Shown in pieces: positions 10,470 to 19,019 of a DNA stretch of 64,000 nucleotides. Under the pieces are notes generated by a model. It had not been told where the DNA came from and did no database searches. It saw only the letters and a list, made by a program, of their open reading frames with translations. The translations under genes were made by a program, and so were the position numbers. Location of the stretch: assembly GCF_004216565.1 (NCBI RefSeq), contig NZ_SGWV01000009.1:558001-622000 (forward strand), read 5' to 3'. The first letter of the stretch is position 1. Each line of letters opens with the position of its first letter. This DNA is from Sphaerotilus mobilis. GTDB lineage: Bacteria; Pseudomonadota; Gammaproteobacteria; Burkholderiales; Burkholderiaceae_C.

Positions 10470-11699
10470 TCAGGCAAACATGCTTTCCTGGCAGGCCAAC
10501 TTGACCTGCTGCAGCTTCTTGATCTGGTTGGAGTGCCGAACAATGAGCTCATCTATTGAACGGAAGTAGGCAGCGATCCGCTCTTGCTCGCGCAGCTCGG
10601 GAAAGCTTACGGAGACTGATGAAATGTCCGCTCCTCTGACATGAACGACCGTCTTCCCTTGAGCTCTCCTCGCCAAGTCGTATTTGGGCTGTCCATGTGA
10701 AAGCGCCAGCGCCAAGAAATACGGATCTAGCCGCTCGCAAGGGCTGATGATGTTCAGATCGCCACCGATGATGATCCCACTTGCAAGAAGCGCGGAAGCC
10801 CTGGCGATGTCCTCGGAAGTCTCCCCTGACGCAGGAACGACTACTTCGTTCCCTTTGCTCTTGACCGTTCCCTTTCGGTCCTCAACAAACGTGTCAACCT
10901 GGGTGATGGCGGTTTGATAGTCCGTGTAGAGCCTACCGTAGAGCACGATTGGCGTGCCTGACGCCCTGAGATCACCTTTTGAAAACCCTGCCCCTTTCGA
11001 AAAGGTGCCGAGAGTCTTCATTTCTTCGCTCGACCATGCGCCCGAAAAGCCGTCAAAGCGAACCTCAGGAATCTTGTTGCCAGGTTTCGGAAACATCTTC
11101 TGCATGGTCGCCCGCTTAAGCACCACAAGCTTTTCATGCTTGTACTGATGCAAGGAGATCATTGAGTCGAGGTTCGAGAAGTAAGAGGCGATTTTGTGCT
11201 GCTCTGACACAGATGGGGCAGCGAACCGAACGCGAACAAACGAGTCCCAGTACAGTCGTTTTCTGAAGTCTGTGACTCCATAGGACAACCTGTTCATTTG
11301 GGCCACGACTTGGGGGCGCCTCAAGCCGCAGTCCATGAATAACGGATAGACGGTGTCGTCCGGGGCTGCTGTCAGATAGGCTGGGCTTACCATTCCCTCA
11401 GTCTTTGCAACGCCAAGCGCGCCCTGCCACGCGCGCATCATGTTCAATACGAGATCCCCTGCTTGAACGCGTTTGTAAAGCGACTTATCTTCGCTGCGGC
11501 GCACTTTCTTCCCAAGGGTTTCGTCACTCAGTTCACTATTCGAGATTCCGCTATGAATGGAAACCGACAGGATGGGCAGTGAGTCGTCGCCCCGTTCGTT
11601 TCGTTCTTTGTAAATCTGCCCAAGGTTCTTGGGCTCCCATGCCGCATCAAACCCCTTGAAGCGAATCTTCGGCACTCCGCCTGCAGTGTGATCGCTCAT
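10470..11699 (-). CDS. hsdS: Type I restriction-modification specificity subunit HsdS
   Basis: HsdS (409 aa) sets the bipartite DNA target of the complex and bridges the M and R subunits. It shows the expected duplicated layout. Target-recognition domain 1 spans about 10-165 and ends in SVSEQHKIASYFSNLDSMI, followed by a helical spacer. Target-recognition domain 2 starts at about residue 213 (IPEVRFDGFSGAWSS) and ends with the parallel LREQERIAAYFRSIDELIV segment and a second helix. The start lies 1 nt after the hsdM stop (TGAGATG), indicating translational coupling. The actual recognition sequence cannot be predicted from the sequence alone. Base composition is clearly lower in GC than flanking core genes. 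Confidence 0.95.
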   Translation of the reverse strand: MSDHTAGGVPKIRFKGFDAAWEPKNLGQIYKERNERGDDSLPILSVSIHSGISNSELSDETLGKKVRRSEDKSLYKRVQAGDLVLNMMRAWQGALGVAKTEGMVSPAYLTAAPDDTVYPLFMDCGLRRPQVVAQMNRLSYGVTDFRKRLYWDSFVRVRFAAPSVSEQHKIASYFSNLDSMISLHQYKHEKLVVLKRATMQKMFPKPGNKIPEVRFDGFSGAWSSEEMKTLGTFSKGAGFSKGDLRASGTPIVLYGRLYTDYQTAITQVDTFVEDRKGTVKSKGNEVVVPASGETSEDIARASALLASGIIIGGDLNIISPCERLDPYFLALALSHGQPKYDLARRAQGKTVVHVRGADISSVSVSFPELREQERIAAYFRSIDELIVRHSNQIKKLQQVKLACQESMFA

Positions 11700-11700
11700 C

Positions 11701-14298
11701 TCAGCCTCCAGACAGCAGAGTCTTCAGTTCCTCGATGCCCTTGAGATCGAAATTGTCGCCATCCAGTTCTCCGAGCATGCCCACCAGCGCTTCCTCGGCT
11801 TGCTGGATCTCGCGAGCGTTTTCTGCATAGGTGATCCGGTATTTCTCAACCAAGGCTTGCAGCTTGGTTACGAGGCTGGTCATCATCAGGCCAGGCAAGC
11901 AATGCAGCTCGTCCACCAGCGGCGTGAGCCACTTGGCTTCGAGCAGGGCATACACCTGCTCGTCGCTCAGCTTCTCAATGGTGGCCTTGGTCTTCAGGTG
12001 AAGCACAGAGGCGTCCTTCTTGATTGCCGCTTTCAGCGACTTCTCTTTGGCCAGCACTTTGGCTGCTTGAATGATCTTGGCTTCGTACGTGTCTGAGCCG
12101 AAATCACCCGAGACCTTGGCTTCGGCCGTCAACTCTTTGGCTTCCGCGGCTACGACCTTGGCGACGAACTTATCGCCTGCTTCATTGAAAGTGTCTTTGG
12201 CCTTGTCTTCCTCGCTGAAGCCTTCAAGCAGTTCTTCCAGCTGAGCGACCACATCGGCCAGTTCGACCTCCTTCTTCCGAAGGGCGTCCAACTCCTTTTT
12301 GTGGTGGGTCAGCTGCACCAGGTCAAAGGGCAGAATGCGGCCTTTCCAGCCGTCCTGCACTTCCACGTCCTTCCCGTCCTTCTTCTTGACGACGAAGTTC
12401 GGATCGACCACACGCGTGGCACCAAAGCCCTCGGTCTGAAGGACTTCCAGGTCCACAGAGATGGGCTGCCAGTGGTCATCGAGAACCTGGTAAGCCTGAT
12501 ACTTGTCGATGAGCGGCACCGTGCCGACCTTAGCCAGGCGGGCGAATAGCTCGTCACAGATCCGCGCCTCTTGGCGGGGAACCCGAAGCGTGAGCATCTT
12601 GCCGATCAGCTCGCTGTGCAGCCAGGGCTTGAAGCCGTCGAACGCGCGGGTGAAGGCGTCATTGAACTTCTTCACCTCAGGGTGCTGCTGCACTGCCGCA
12701 GCCAGGTCATCCGCCTTCGGCTGGGCGTAAGGCGTGCCGTCCAAAGTGAACAAGGCCGCGCGCAGATAGGGGAAGGCTTTCCAGAAGGCGGACAACGCAT
12801 CCAGTTCACTCAGCGGGATACCTCCGAACATCGAGGCGTACAAGTCCCAGCTCTCGGGCGGCTCGGACGAGTCCACGTACCGCGGAATGTTGAGGTTGTA
12901 GTCGTTGGCCTCGCCTTGCAGCTCGGTCTTGGGCACGAGGCGGCTGAAGCCGGGCACAGTGGCGCGGGCGATCACCACATCGGTGATCTTCTTGATGTCG
13001 CAAGCGCGGAGCTTGTTGTTCTTGCCCTCTTTGCCGAAGCCCTTGGAGGCGTCCACGAACAGCATATCGCTGCTCTCGCGCTTTTGCCTTAGCACGAGTA
13101 TGGCGGTCGGGATGCCGGTGCCGAAGAAGATGTTGGACGGCAAGCCGATTATGGTTTCGAGGTGGTCGTTCTCGATCAACTGCTTGCGGATGACGCCTTC
13201 CTCACCGCCCCGGAACAGCACGCCGTGCGGCAGGACGATGGCCATGATGCCGTTGGGCTTCAGGTGGTACAGGTCGTGCAGCAGGAAGGCGTAGTCGGCC
13301 TTGGACTTTGGGGCCACGCCGAAGCGGGCGTAGCGCGGGTCAGCCTCTTTGTGCAGGGGGTCCCATTTCTGGGAGTACGGCGGGTTCGATACCACCGCAT
13401 CCAGGTACAGCGGGTTGTAACTGTTAACTGGATCTTGCTCGTCGAAATACGGCCAGTCGTCTTCCAGCGTGTCGGCATTGCGAGTAACGATGTTGCCCGG
13501 GAGGATGCCGCGCATGACCAGGTTCATGCGCGTGAGGTTGTAGGTGTTCTCCTTCTGCTCTTGGGCGTAGTACTTGATGCTGTCTTTGTCGCCCATGTGC
13601 TTGGCGATGGCTTGGCCAATGTTGAGCAGCAGCGAGCCCGAGCCGCTGGTGGAGTCGTAGATCTGGATGGTCTCGCGGTCTTTCAGATGGTGCGCGATGA
13701 CCTCAGACATCAGCACGGATACCTCGTGCGGCGTGTAGAACTCACCAGCCTTTTTACCTGCATTGGCGGCAAACATGCCAATGAGGTACTCGTAGATGAA
13801 GCCGAGCACGTCGTAGCCCTGCTTGCCATCCATGGGGATGTCTTTGATCAGCTGCAGCAGATCACTGATCGCCTTGGTCTGCTTCGCAGCGGTGTCGCCG
13901 AGCTTGCTCAGGCCGGTTTCCAGCGTCTTGAAGATGCCGTCGAACAGTCGCTTGTGGTTGGGGTGGATCAGGCGGCTGAAGGCTGACAGGGCTTCGCGCA
14001 CGTCGGCGACGTCAAAGTCGCTCGTTTGGTCCAGCCAGGTCGAGAACAGGTGCTTGTGGGCAATGAAGTAGCCCAAGTTGGACTTGAAGTGATTGACCGT
14101 TTCCGTGTCGTCCTCGGTCACGGCAGCGAAGTCTTCGGCAGAGAACTCCTCTGCCTCGGCGAAGGCTACTAGCTTGTCAGAGAGGTACTTGTAGAAGATG
14201 AAGCCAAGGATGTAGTCCTTGTATTCGTTGGCCTCGATCTTCGAGCGCATCTGGTTGGCGGACTCCCAGATCTTGGATGCGAGCTGCTGTTTGTTCAC
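11701..14298 (-). CDS. hsdM: Type I restriction-modification DNA methyltransferase HsdM, with long C-terminal extension
   Basis: HsdM transfers a methyl group from S-adenosylmethionine to adenine in the target. An N-terminal helical HsdM_N domain (MNKQQLASKIWESANQMRS) leads to the N6-adenine methylase core: EFYTP at 186-190, SAM-binding motif I DSTSGSGSLLL at 215-225 and catalytic NPPY at 305-308. At 865 aa it is much longer than the common ~500-530 aa form. The extra ~330 C-terminal residues hold a Lys/Glu-rich, probably coiled-coil segment (about 640-790). The start is a GTG with only a weak ribosome binding site. Downstream are hsdS and hsdR in the same operon; upstream lies a small HTH gene that may control it. 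Confidence 0.95.
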   Translation of the reverse strand: MNKQQLASKIWESANQMRSKIEANEYKDYILGFIFYKYLSDKLVAFAEAEEFSAEDFAAVTEDDTETVNHFKSNLGYFIAHKHLFSTWLDQTSDFDVADVREALSAFSRLIHPNHKRLFDGIFKTLETGLSKLGDTAAKQTKAISDLLQLIKDIPMDGKQGYDVLGFIYEYLIGMFAANAGKKAGEFYTPHEVSVLMSEVIAHHLKDRETIQIYDSTSGSGSLLLNIGQAIAKHMGDKDSIKYYAQEQKENTYNLTRMNLVMRGILPGNIVTRNADTLEDDWPYFDEQDPVNSYNPLYLDAVVSNPPYSQKWDPLHKEADPRYARFGVAPKSKADYAFLLHDLYHLKPNGIMAIVLPHGVLFRGGEEGVIRKQLIENDHLETIIGLPSNIFFGTGIPTAILVLRQKRESSDMLFVDASKGFGKEGKNNKLRACDIKKITDVVIARATVPGFSRLVPKTELQGEANDYNLNIPRYVDSSEPPESWDLYASMFGGIPLSELDALSAFWKAFPYLRAALFTLDGTPYAQPKADDLAAAVQQHPEVKKFNDAFTRAFDGFKPWLHSELIGKMLTLRVPRQEARICDELFARLAKVGTVPLIDKYQAYQVLDDHWQPISVDLEVLQTEGFGATRVVDPNFVVKKKDGKDVEVQDGWKGRILPFDLVQLTHHKKELDALRKKEVELADVVAQLEELLEGFSEEDKAKDTFNEAGDKFVAKVVAAEAKELTAEAKVSGDFGSDTYEAKIIQAAKVLAKEKSLKAAIKKDASVLHLKTKATIEKLSDEQVYALLEAKWLTPLVDELHCLPGLMMTSLVTKLQALVEKYRITYAENAREIQQAEEALVGMLGELDGDNFDLKGIEELKTLLSGG

Positions 14299-14419
14299 GG
14301 TGGCTGATTCTTGATGTTGGTCGCCGACACGAAGGCGCTACTGCACGTTCAGCGCGGTGCGCCAGTCAGTCGGAGATGTGGAAAGACGAAGACGATGCAG
14401 TGCTGCCTGTAGCAAACGT

Positions 14420-14692
14420 TCAAGGCTGCTCAGGCGCTGAGCGCACATCGCCGGCCGCGGCGGGCACGTCCTCATCCCGGACGTAGGTCGCGATATCGCC
14501 GACCCCACAGCGGAAGAACTTGCACAAGGCATCGACGTTCGCGAGCGTGGCGTTGTAGCCCCTGACGTTCACCATCTTCGAGAGCGTGGTGCGGTGAATG
14601 CCGGTGGCCTGAGCCACCTCTAGCAGCTCGACACGCCGCCCTCGGCGGAAGGACTCGTCTGCCAACAGTTCGGTCAATCTGAGTCGGATCAC
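14420..14692 (-). CDS. Small Cro/CI-type HTH regulator next to hsdM
   Basis: A 90-aa XRE/Cro-CI-like regulator. The HTH is visible around VELLEVAQATGIHRTTLSKM with a following helix pair (ATLANVDALCKFFRCGVGDI), a layout common to phage and plasmid Cro-like repressors. I prefer the GTG start at 14692 because GAGGAG lies 6-11 nt upstream; an in-frame ATG at 14719 would add nine residues but has no clear ribosome binding site. It precedes hsdM on the same strand by 121 nt and could time expression of the restriction system in the way C proteins do. That function is inferred from position. The C-terminal tail is Ala/Pro-rich. Confidence 0.8.
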   Translation of the reverse strand: MIRLRLTELLADESFRRGRRVELLEVAQATGIHRTTLSKMVNVRGYNATLANVDALCKFFRCGVGDIATYVRDEDVPAAAGDVRSAPEQP

Positions 14693-14717
14693 GGGACTCT
14701 CCTCAGTAGTCAGATGC

Positions 14718-14750
14718 ATTCTAGGATTTGAACGTGTAGCGTTTGTGCTA
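14718..14750 (-). promoter_or_regulatory. Candidate promoter/operator of the HTH-hsdMSR operon
   Basis: On the minus strand TAGAAT (14723-14718) is a good -10 match about 25 nt upstream of the GTG start. The inverted repeat TAGC-N6-GCTA (14737-14750) lies just upstream, where an autoregulator could bind. No good -35 is seen. Assignment is tentative. Confidence 0.3.
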
Positions 14751-15303
14751 AGTACGGATCGTTCGCGTCGAATTCAGCAACACTTTTCCAGGCGATTTAC
14801 ATATGCCGTGTACCCGTAACACAAGCTGTGTGACGCAACAGGAAAGGAAACATGACTCCCGCTTTGAAATCGAGCCCTTTGGGCAACTGCGGCGCCTTGT
14901 CGCAGCCGGACCTATTCTGGAGAGCGATCAAAGCCGACGTAGCAATCGCTGCCTGGCGAGAGTGCGCCATTGGCATCTTGCCTGGCCCGAACGAGTTGCT
15001 AGACGCCTTTTGGCAGGCACGGGAACGGTTCTACAAGCGCAGCTGCTCAACACCAGCATGTCGACGGTCCCGGCCCGTGGGCTTGATGCCGAGGCCTGAA
15101 CGCCGTGATGCCCGATCGATGACTTGACAGCTATCAAGGCCCCGTCTCCGCCGCACAACACCCGACCCTGCCGCGCCCGGCCCAGACGCGCAGGAACGCC
15201 CGTCAAGGCGGAACGGTTTGCACGCTCGCCCCGTTCTTCACCCGGGACGTGGGGTTGTCGGAGGGCGAAAACCCAAAAGATCGCAGGGAGAATTGGCGCC
15301 GTC
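14720..15303. other. Island right junction, mostly without a recognised gene
   Basis: Apart from the doubtful 91-aa frame at 14852, nothing convincing is coded here. Base composition rises back to the genomic high-GC style after about 15130. No direct repeat shared with the left junction (4755-5270) was found by eye, and no integrase or tRNA is present. Confidence 0.45.
14852..15127 (+). CDS. Possible small hypothetical protein at the island edge
   Basis: A 91-aa open frame with a good ribosome binding site (GGAAAGGAAAC before the ATG). I recognise no family. Residues 19-63 (QPDLFWRAIKADVAIAAWRE... then LLDAFWQARERFYKR) could be a helical globular segment with two Cys. The C-terminal ~25 residues are Arg/Pro-rich and look like out-of-gene sequence. 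Third-position GC is lower than in core genes and similar to the neighbouring restriction genes, so it may be the last gene, or a remnant, of the transferred island. It could also be non-coding. Another frame, from 14803, overlaps it and is less likely. Confidence 0.35.
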   Translation: MTPALKSSPLGNCGALSQPDLFWRAIKADVAIAAWRECAIGILPGPNELLDAFWQARERFYKRSCSTPACRRSRPVGLMPRPERRDARSMT

Positions 15304-15732
15304 ATGTCGGCCCGTCCCGCTTCCCTTGCCCGCACCGCCTCGCCTGCCAGCCTCTGGCTGGTGCTGGTGATGCTGTGCGCGGCGCTCTTGCCGGATTGGG
15401 CGATGGCACTGCGGCCGGGTGGCGTGCCGGGGCCGGCCCTGTTGTGCGTGGCGGGCGTGTCGCCGGGCCAGGCCTGGGCGGTGCCGGCGGGGGATGCTGG
15501 GCAGGCCGATGCCGGGCAAGTCGATGCCGGTGACGAGACCGCCGCGTCGATGCCGCGTTGCAGCGCCTGCCTGCTGGCGGTGCTGGCGGGGCCGCCGGGC
15601 GTCGAACCCGATGACCTGCCGCGTCCGTTGGCCGTCACCTTGGTGGCGCTGCGGAGCGACGAGCGGCCACGGCTGGATTCGGGGCCGCTGCGCAACGCCG
15701 CAGCGCCGCGTGGGCCGCCTGGGGTGGCGTGA
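15304..15732 (+). CDS. DUF2946-like exported small protein
   Basis: A 142-aa protein with an N-terminal signal or anchor segment (ASLWLVLVMLCAALLPDWAMA). It has a low-complexity Asp/Ala/Gly stretch, a Cys pair in the MPRCSACLLAVL segment and a C terminus ending in AAPRGPPGVA. This pattern resembles the DUF2946 family, whose members are often encoded next to TonB-dependent, often copper-related, receptors. GGGAG lies about 15 nt upstream of the ATG at 15304. The frame is open further upstream but without a better start. It precedes the TonB receptor by ~150 nt and may be co-transcribed with it. A second member of the same type lies at 44169. A role in metal handling is an inference. Confidence 0.7.
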   Translation: MSARPASLARTASPASLWLVLVMLCAALLPDWAMALRPGGVPGPALLCVAGVSPGQAWAVPAGDAGQADAGQVDAGDETAASMPRCSACLLAVLAGPPGVEPDDLPRPLAVTLVALRSDERPRLDSGPLRNAAAPRGPPGVA

Positions 15733-15880
15733 GCTGGGTGGCGGCCCTGACCGCCACGACCAACCGCTGCTGAACGCCCCTGCCCTCGCATCCTGACGAG
15801 GCGGGGCGATGCCCCCCATTCCTGGCGCACGCCGGGCCCGAAGCGCGGCCCGGGCGCACGCCTTGCCCTGGCCAACGACC

Positions 15881-18052
15881 ATGCACACCCTCCGTCCCAT
15901 CGCCCACGCCGCCGCCATCGCTTGCGCCGGCCTGATCGCCCTCAGCCCTGCCGTCCAGGCCCAGACCGACGCCAGCGCGGGCAACGGCGCGACCTCGACC
16001 CTGCCCCGCGTCGACATCACCGGCGCCCGCGAGCGCTACCGCGCCGAGACCACCAGCGCCGGCACGCGCAGCCCGACGCCGACCGAACAGATTCCGCAGT
16101 CCATCGTCACGCTCAACCGCAACCTGCTGCAGGACCAGGGCTCGACCACGCTGAGCGACGCCCTGCGCAACGCCAGCAACGTCAACGCGGTGGACTCGCG
16201 CGACGCCTGGAACAGCAACTTCAAGGTGCGCGGCTTCAACGCGTCGACGGTGGTCGACGGGGTCGCGATGCCCGGCTACTTTGCCGGCTTCGAGAGCCTG
16301 TCGGCGGCCGACCGGATCGATGTCGTCAAGGGCCCGGCCGGCGCGCTCTACGGTGCCACCCAGGGCCAGGGGGGCACCACCAGCACCGGCGGCACGATCG
16401 CGTTGAGCACGCGAGCGGCCGATCCGCTGCGCACGGTCCGGGAGGTCGGCCTGCGCGTGGGCAGCTTCGACACCCGCGCGTTCAACCTCGACCTCAACCA
16501 GCCGCTGGCTGAAGACTGGGCCGTCCGCCTGGTCGGCGACGTCGGCCAGACCGGCTTCGAGACCGAGGGCCTGACCCAGCGCCACCGGGCCTGGGCGCCG
16601 TCCGTGACCTGGCAACCCGATGGCCGCACGCAGGTGGTCCTTCGCCTGCGTTCCCAGGACACCAAGGGGCAGGACTACAGCGGCTTGCCGCGCACCGGCA
16701 CGCTCGATACCACGCAGCTGACGCTGGCGCGCGACCACCTGATCGTCTCGCAGGGCCAGCCCGACAACACGCTCATGTCGCGAGGCGCCAACCTGCAGTG
16801 GACCGAACAGATCAACGAGGTCTGGAGCGGCCAGCTGCTGCTGTCGCGCCAGAGCGCGGAGATCGACCAGCGTGGTGTCTGGCTGGGTGACCCGCTCGTG
16901 TGCGGCTTCGGCGCAGCGACGCTGACCGGCAACTACGTCTGCGGCGCCCGGCTGTGGGACCGCTTCACGACCACCACCGTCTCGCCGGCCCTGACCGCGC
17001 GCTACCGCAGCGGTGCCGTGCAGCACACCGCCCAGGTCGGCCTGGACTGGGAGAAGACCCGCGACGAGGCCTTCATGGCCTTCCCCAACGGACTCGGCCC
17101 GCTGGACTTCTTCGCCTTCGCAAACCTGCCCAGCACGAGCTATCAGACCTGGGTCGAGCCGGTCGCGCCCGACCCGGCCGACCAGCGCAACACCTACCGT
17201 TCGCGCACGGTCTACCTGCAGGACCAGGTCGACGTCGGCGCCTGGCATGTGCTGGGCAGCCTGCGGCACACCGACATCCAGGTCACGGACGTCAACGCCA
17301 ACGCCTTCTTCGGCCATGACAACGTCACCCGCAACCGCACCCTCACGCCGCGTGCCGGCGTGGTGCGCGACTGGACCACCCAGGTGTCGACCTTCGCCAG
17401 TCTGTCCAAGGGCGTGAAGGTGCCCATCGGCAGCGTGTTCAGCACGCCACCCAAGCCGGAGACTTCGCTGCAGAAGGAGATCGGCCTGCGTCTGAAGGAC
17501 CTGGGTGGCCTGAGCGGATCGCTCGCCTGGTTTGACCTCGCGCGCGAGAACGTCGCGGTGGGCGACCCTGCGAATCCGGGCAAGTCGCGGCAGACCGGCC
17601 TGCAGCGCTCGCGCGGCATCGAGGCCGACCTGCGATGGCAGGCCAGCCCGGCCCTGACGTGGCTGGCCCAGGCCACGCGCATGAAGGCACGCATCGAGGA
17701 AGACACCACCGCCGCCAACGTCGGCAAGGTGTTGTTCAACGTGCCCGAGCGCAGCGCCCGCATCGCCGCCCGCCACGACTGGTTGCAGGGTCCTGCGGCC
17801 GGCCTGAGCGCTGGCCTGGGCCTGACGCACCACGGCCGACTGGCCGGTGACACGACCAACACCTACTTCACACCGGCCGCGACGCTGTGGGATGCGCAGC
17901 TCGGCTACCGCATGGGCGATGCCCGCTACGCGCTGCGCATCGACAACCTGGCCGACAAGAAGTACTTCGTGCCGTCGACCTACTTCGGCGGCGGTCAGGT
18001 GATCCCGGCACGGCCGCGCACCGTGCAGGCGAGCGCGACTTTCGCGTTCTGA
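15881..18052 (+). CDS. TonB-dependent siderophore-type outer-membrane receptor
   Basis: A 723-aa TonB-dependent receptor. The signal peptide is MHTLRPIAHAAAIACAGLIA...VQA. A plug domain follows (TPTEQIPQSIVTLNR, LSDALRNASNVN, FKVRGFNASTVVDGV, ADRIDVVKGPAGALYGA), then a 22-strand-type barrel ending in an aromatic residue (VQASATFAF). It has no N-terminal secretin-like signalling domain, so it is a transporter rather than a transducer. The plug features fit the FhuA/FpvA siderophore class. I take the ATG at 15881 because it begins the signal peptide; an upstream ATG at 15809 adds 24 unlikely residues. It lies between a DUF2946 gene and a DJ-1-like gene, probably one transcription unit. The substrate is unknown. 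Confidence 0.92.
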   Translation: MHTLRPIAHAAAIACAGLIALSPAVQAQTDASAGNGATSTLPRVDITGARERYRAETTSAGTRSPTPTEQIPQSIVTLNRNLLQDQGSTTLSDALRNASNVNAVDSRDAWNSNFKVRGFNASTVVDGVAMPGYFAGFESLSAADRIDVVKGPAGALYGATQGQGGTTSTGGTIALSTRAADPLRTVREVGLRVGSFDTRAFNLDLNQPLAEDWAVRLVGDVGQTGFETEGLTQRHRAWAPSVTWQPDGRTQVVLRLRSQDTKGQDYSGLPRTGTLDTTQLTLARDHLIVSQGQPDNTLMSRGANLQWTEQINEVWSGQLLLSRQSAEIDQRGVWLGDPLVCGFGAATLTGNYVCGARLWDRFTTTTVSPALTARYRSGAVQHTAQVGLDWEKTRDEAFMAFPNGLGPLDFFAFANLPSTSYQTWVEPVAPDPADQRNTYRSRTVYLQDQVDVGAWHVLGSLRHTDIQVTDVNANAFFGHDNVTRNRTLTPRAGVVRDWTTQVSTFASLSKGVKVPIGSVFSTPPKPETSLQKEIGLRLKDLGGLSGSLAWFDLARENVAVGDPANPGKSRQTGLQRSRGIEADLRWQASPALTWLAQATRMKARIEEDTTAANVGKVLFNVPERSARIAARHDWLQGPAAGLSAGLGLTHHGRLAGDTTNTYFTPAATLWDAQLGYRMGDARYALRIDNLADKKYFVPSTYFGGGQVIPARPRTVQASATFAF

Positions 18053-18066
18053 GCCTGACGGCATCC

Positions 18067-18092
18067 GGCGGACGGGCCGCAGCCGGTCCGCC
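18067..18092 (+). terminator. GC-rich hairpin after the TonB receptor
   Basis: GGCGGAC (18067-18073) pairs with GTCCGCC (18086-18092), 14 nt after the receptor stop. There is no T-run, so it may be a processing or Rho-dependent site rather than a true intrinsic terminator. Confidence 0.3.
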
Positions 18093-18181
18093 CGCCGGGT
18101 CACGTCCCAGACAAGCAACCCAAGGCACGCCGCGTCACACCGTGACGCACCGCGCCACACCACCCCGGACCTCCCGACACC

Positions 18182-19006
18182 ATGGACAACGAACGTCGAC
18201 ATTTCCTGCAGGCAGCGGCAGCGGCGCTGGCCGCCTCGCCCTGGCTGGCACAGGCCGCGCAACCCGCTGCGGCCGAGCCCGCGCCATCGCACGACATGAG
18301 CCACGTGCCCGCCCATTGGACCGGCAGCGAGCAGATCGGCATGCTGCTCTACCCCGGCTGCACGGCGCTGGACTTCGTCGGCCCGCAATACCTGTTTGCC
18401 AGCCTGATGGGGGCGACCGTGCACCACGTCGCGGCCACGCTGGAGCCGGTCACCAGCGACACCGGTCTGGGCCTGGTGCCCACCGTCACGCTGGCCGATT
18501 GCCCGCGTGACCTGGACGTGCTGTTCGTGCCGGGCGGCGGCCAGGGCACGCTGGCGGCGATGCGCGACGAGGCCCTGCTGGCCTTCGTGGCCGACCGCGG
18601 ATCTCGCGCCCGCTGGGTCACCAGCGTCTGCACCGGCTCGCTGGTGCTGGGCGCGGCCGGGCTGCTCAAGGGCTACCGCGCCACCAGCCACTGGGTCGCG
18701 CTGGGTTTGCTGGCCGAGGCCGGCGCCACCCCGGTCGACGAGCGGGTGGTGCGCGACCGCAACCGGCTGACGGGCGCGGGCGTCAGCGCCGGACTGGACC
18801 TGGGCCTGAGCCTGGTCGAGATCCTGCGCGATCGCCTCTATGCCCAGAGCGTGCAGCTGCTGGCCGAATACGCCCCACAGCCGCCGTTCAACGCCGGCAC
18901 GCCAAAAACGGCACCGGCCGAAGCCACGGCGCTGATGCGCGACATGTTCACCGGCTTCGTGCGCGACGGCCGGCAGATCCTGAAGGACCGCCGCTCACGC
19001 GGCTGA
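18182..19006 (+). CDS. Tat-exported DJ-1/PfpI-family protein (isonitrile hydratase-like)
   Basis: A 274-aa DJ-1/PfpI protein. The core resembles isonitrile hydratase/ThiJ proteins: IGMLLYPGCTALDFVGPQ, VLFVPGGGQGTL, and nucleophile elbow SVCTGSLVLGAAGLL with Cys150, followed by RATSHW with His170. Unusually for this mostly cytosolic family it begins with a twin-arginine-type signal (ERRHFLQAAAAALAASPWLAQA), so it is probably folded in the cytoplasm and exported to the periplasm. It is 129 nt downstream of the TonB receptor on the same strand. Its stop lies 13 nt from the convergent allophanate hydrolase stop. The reaction is unknown: isocyanide hydration or a protective or chaperone role are both possible. 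Confidence 0.85.
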   Translation: MDNERRHFLQAAAAALAASPWLAQAAQPAAAEPAPSHDMSHVPAHWTGSEQIGMLLYPGCTALDFVGPQYLFASLMGATVHHVAATLEPVTSDTGLGLVPTVTLADCPRDLDVLFVPGGGQGTLAAMRDEALLAFVADRGSRARWVTSVCTGSLVLGAAGLLKGYRATSHWVALGLLAEAGATPVDERVVRDRNRLTGAGVSAGLDLGLSLVEILRDRLYAQSVQLLAEYAPQPPFNAGTPKTAPAEATALMRDMFTGFVRDGRQILKDRRSRG

Positions 19007-19019
19007 GTCCGTCATCGGG

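Noticed and set aside
14803-15099. A 98-codon frame overlapping the possible small gene at 14852.
   Set aside because: No ribosome binding site and no recognisable fold; it overlaps a frame with a better start signal.
15128-15303. Possible metal or cobalamin riboswitch before the DUF2946/TonB unit.
   Set aside because: No conserved aptamer blocks could be recognised in the leader.
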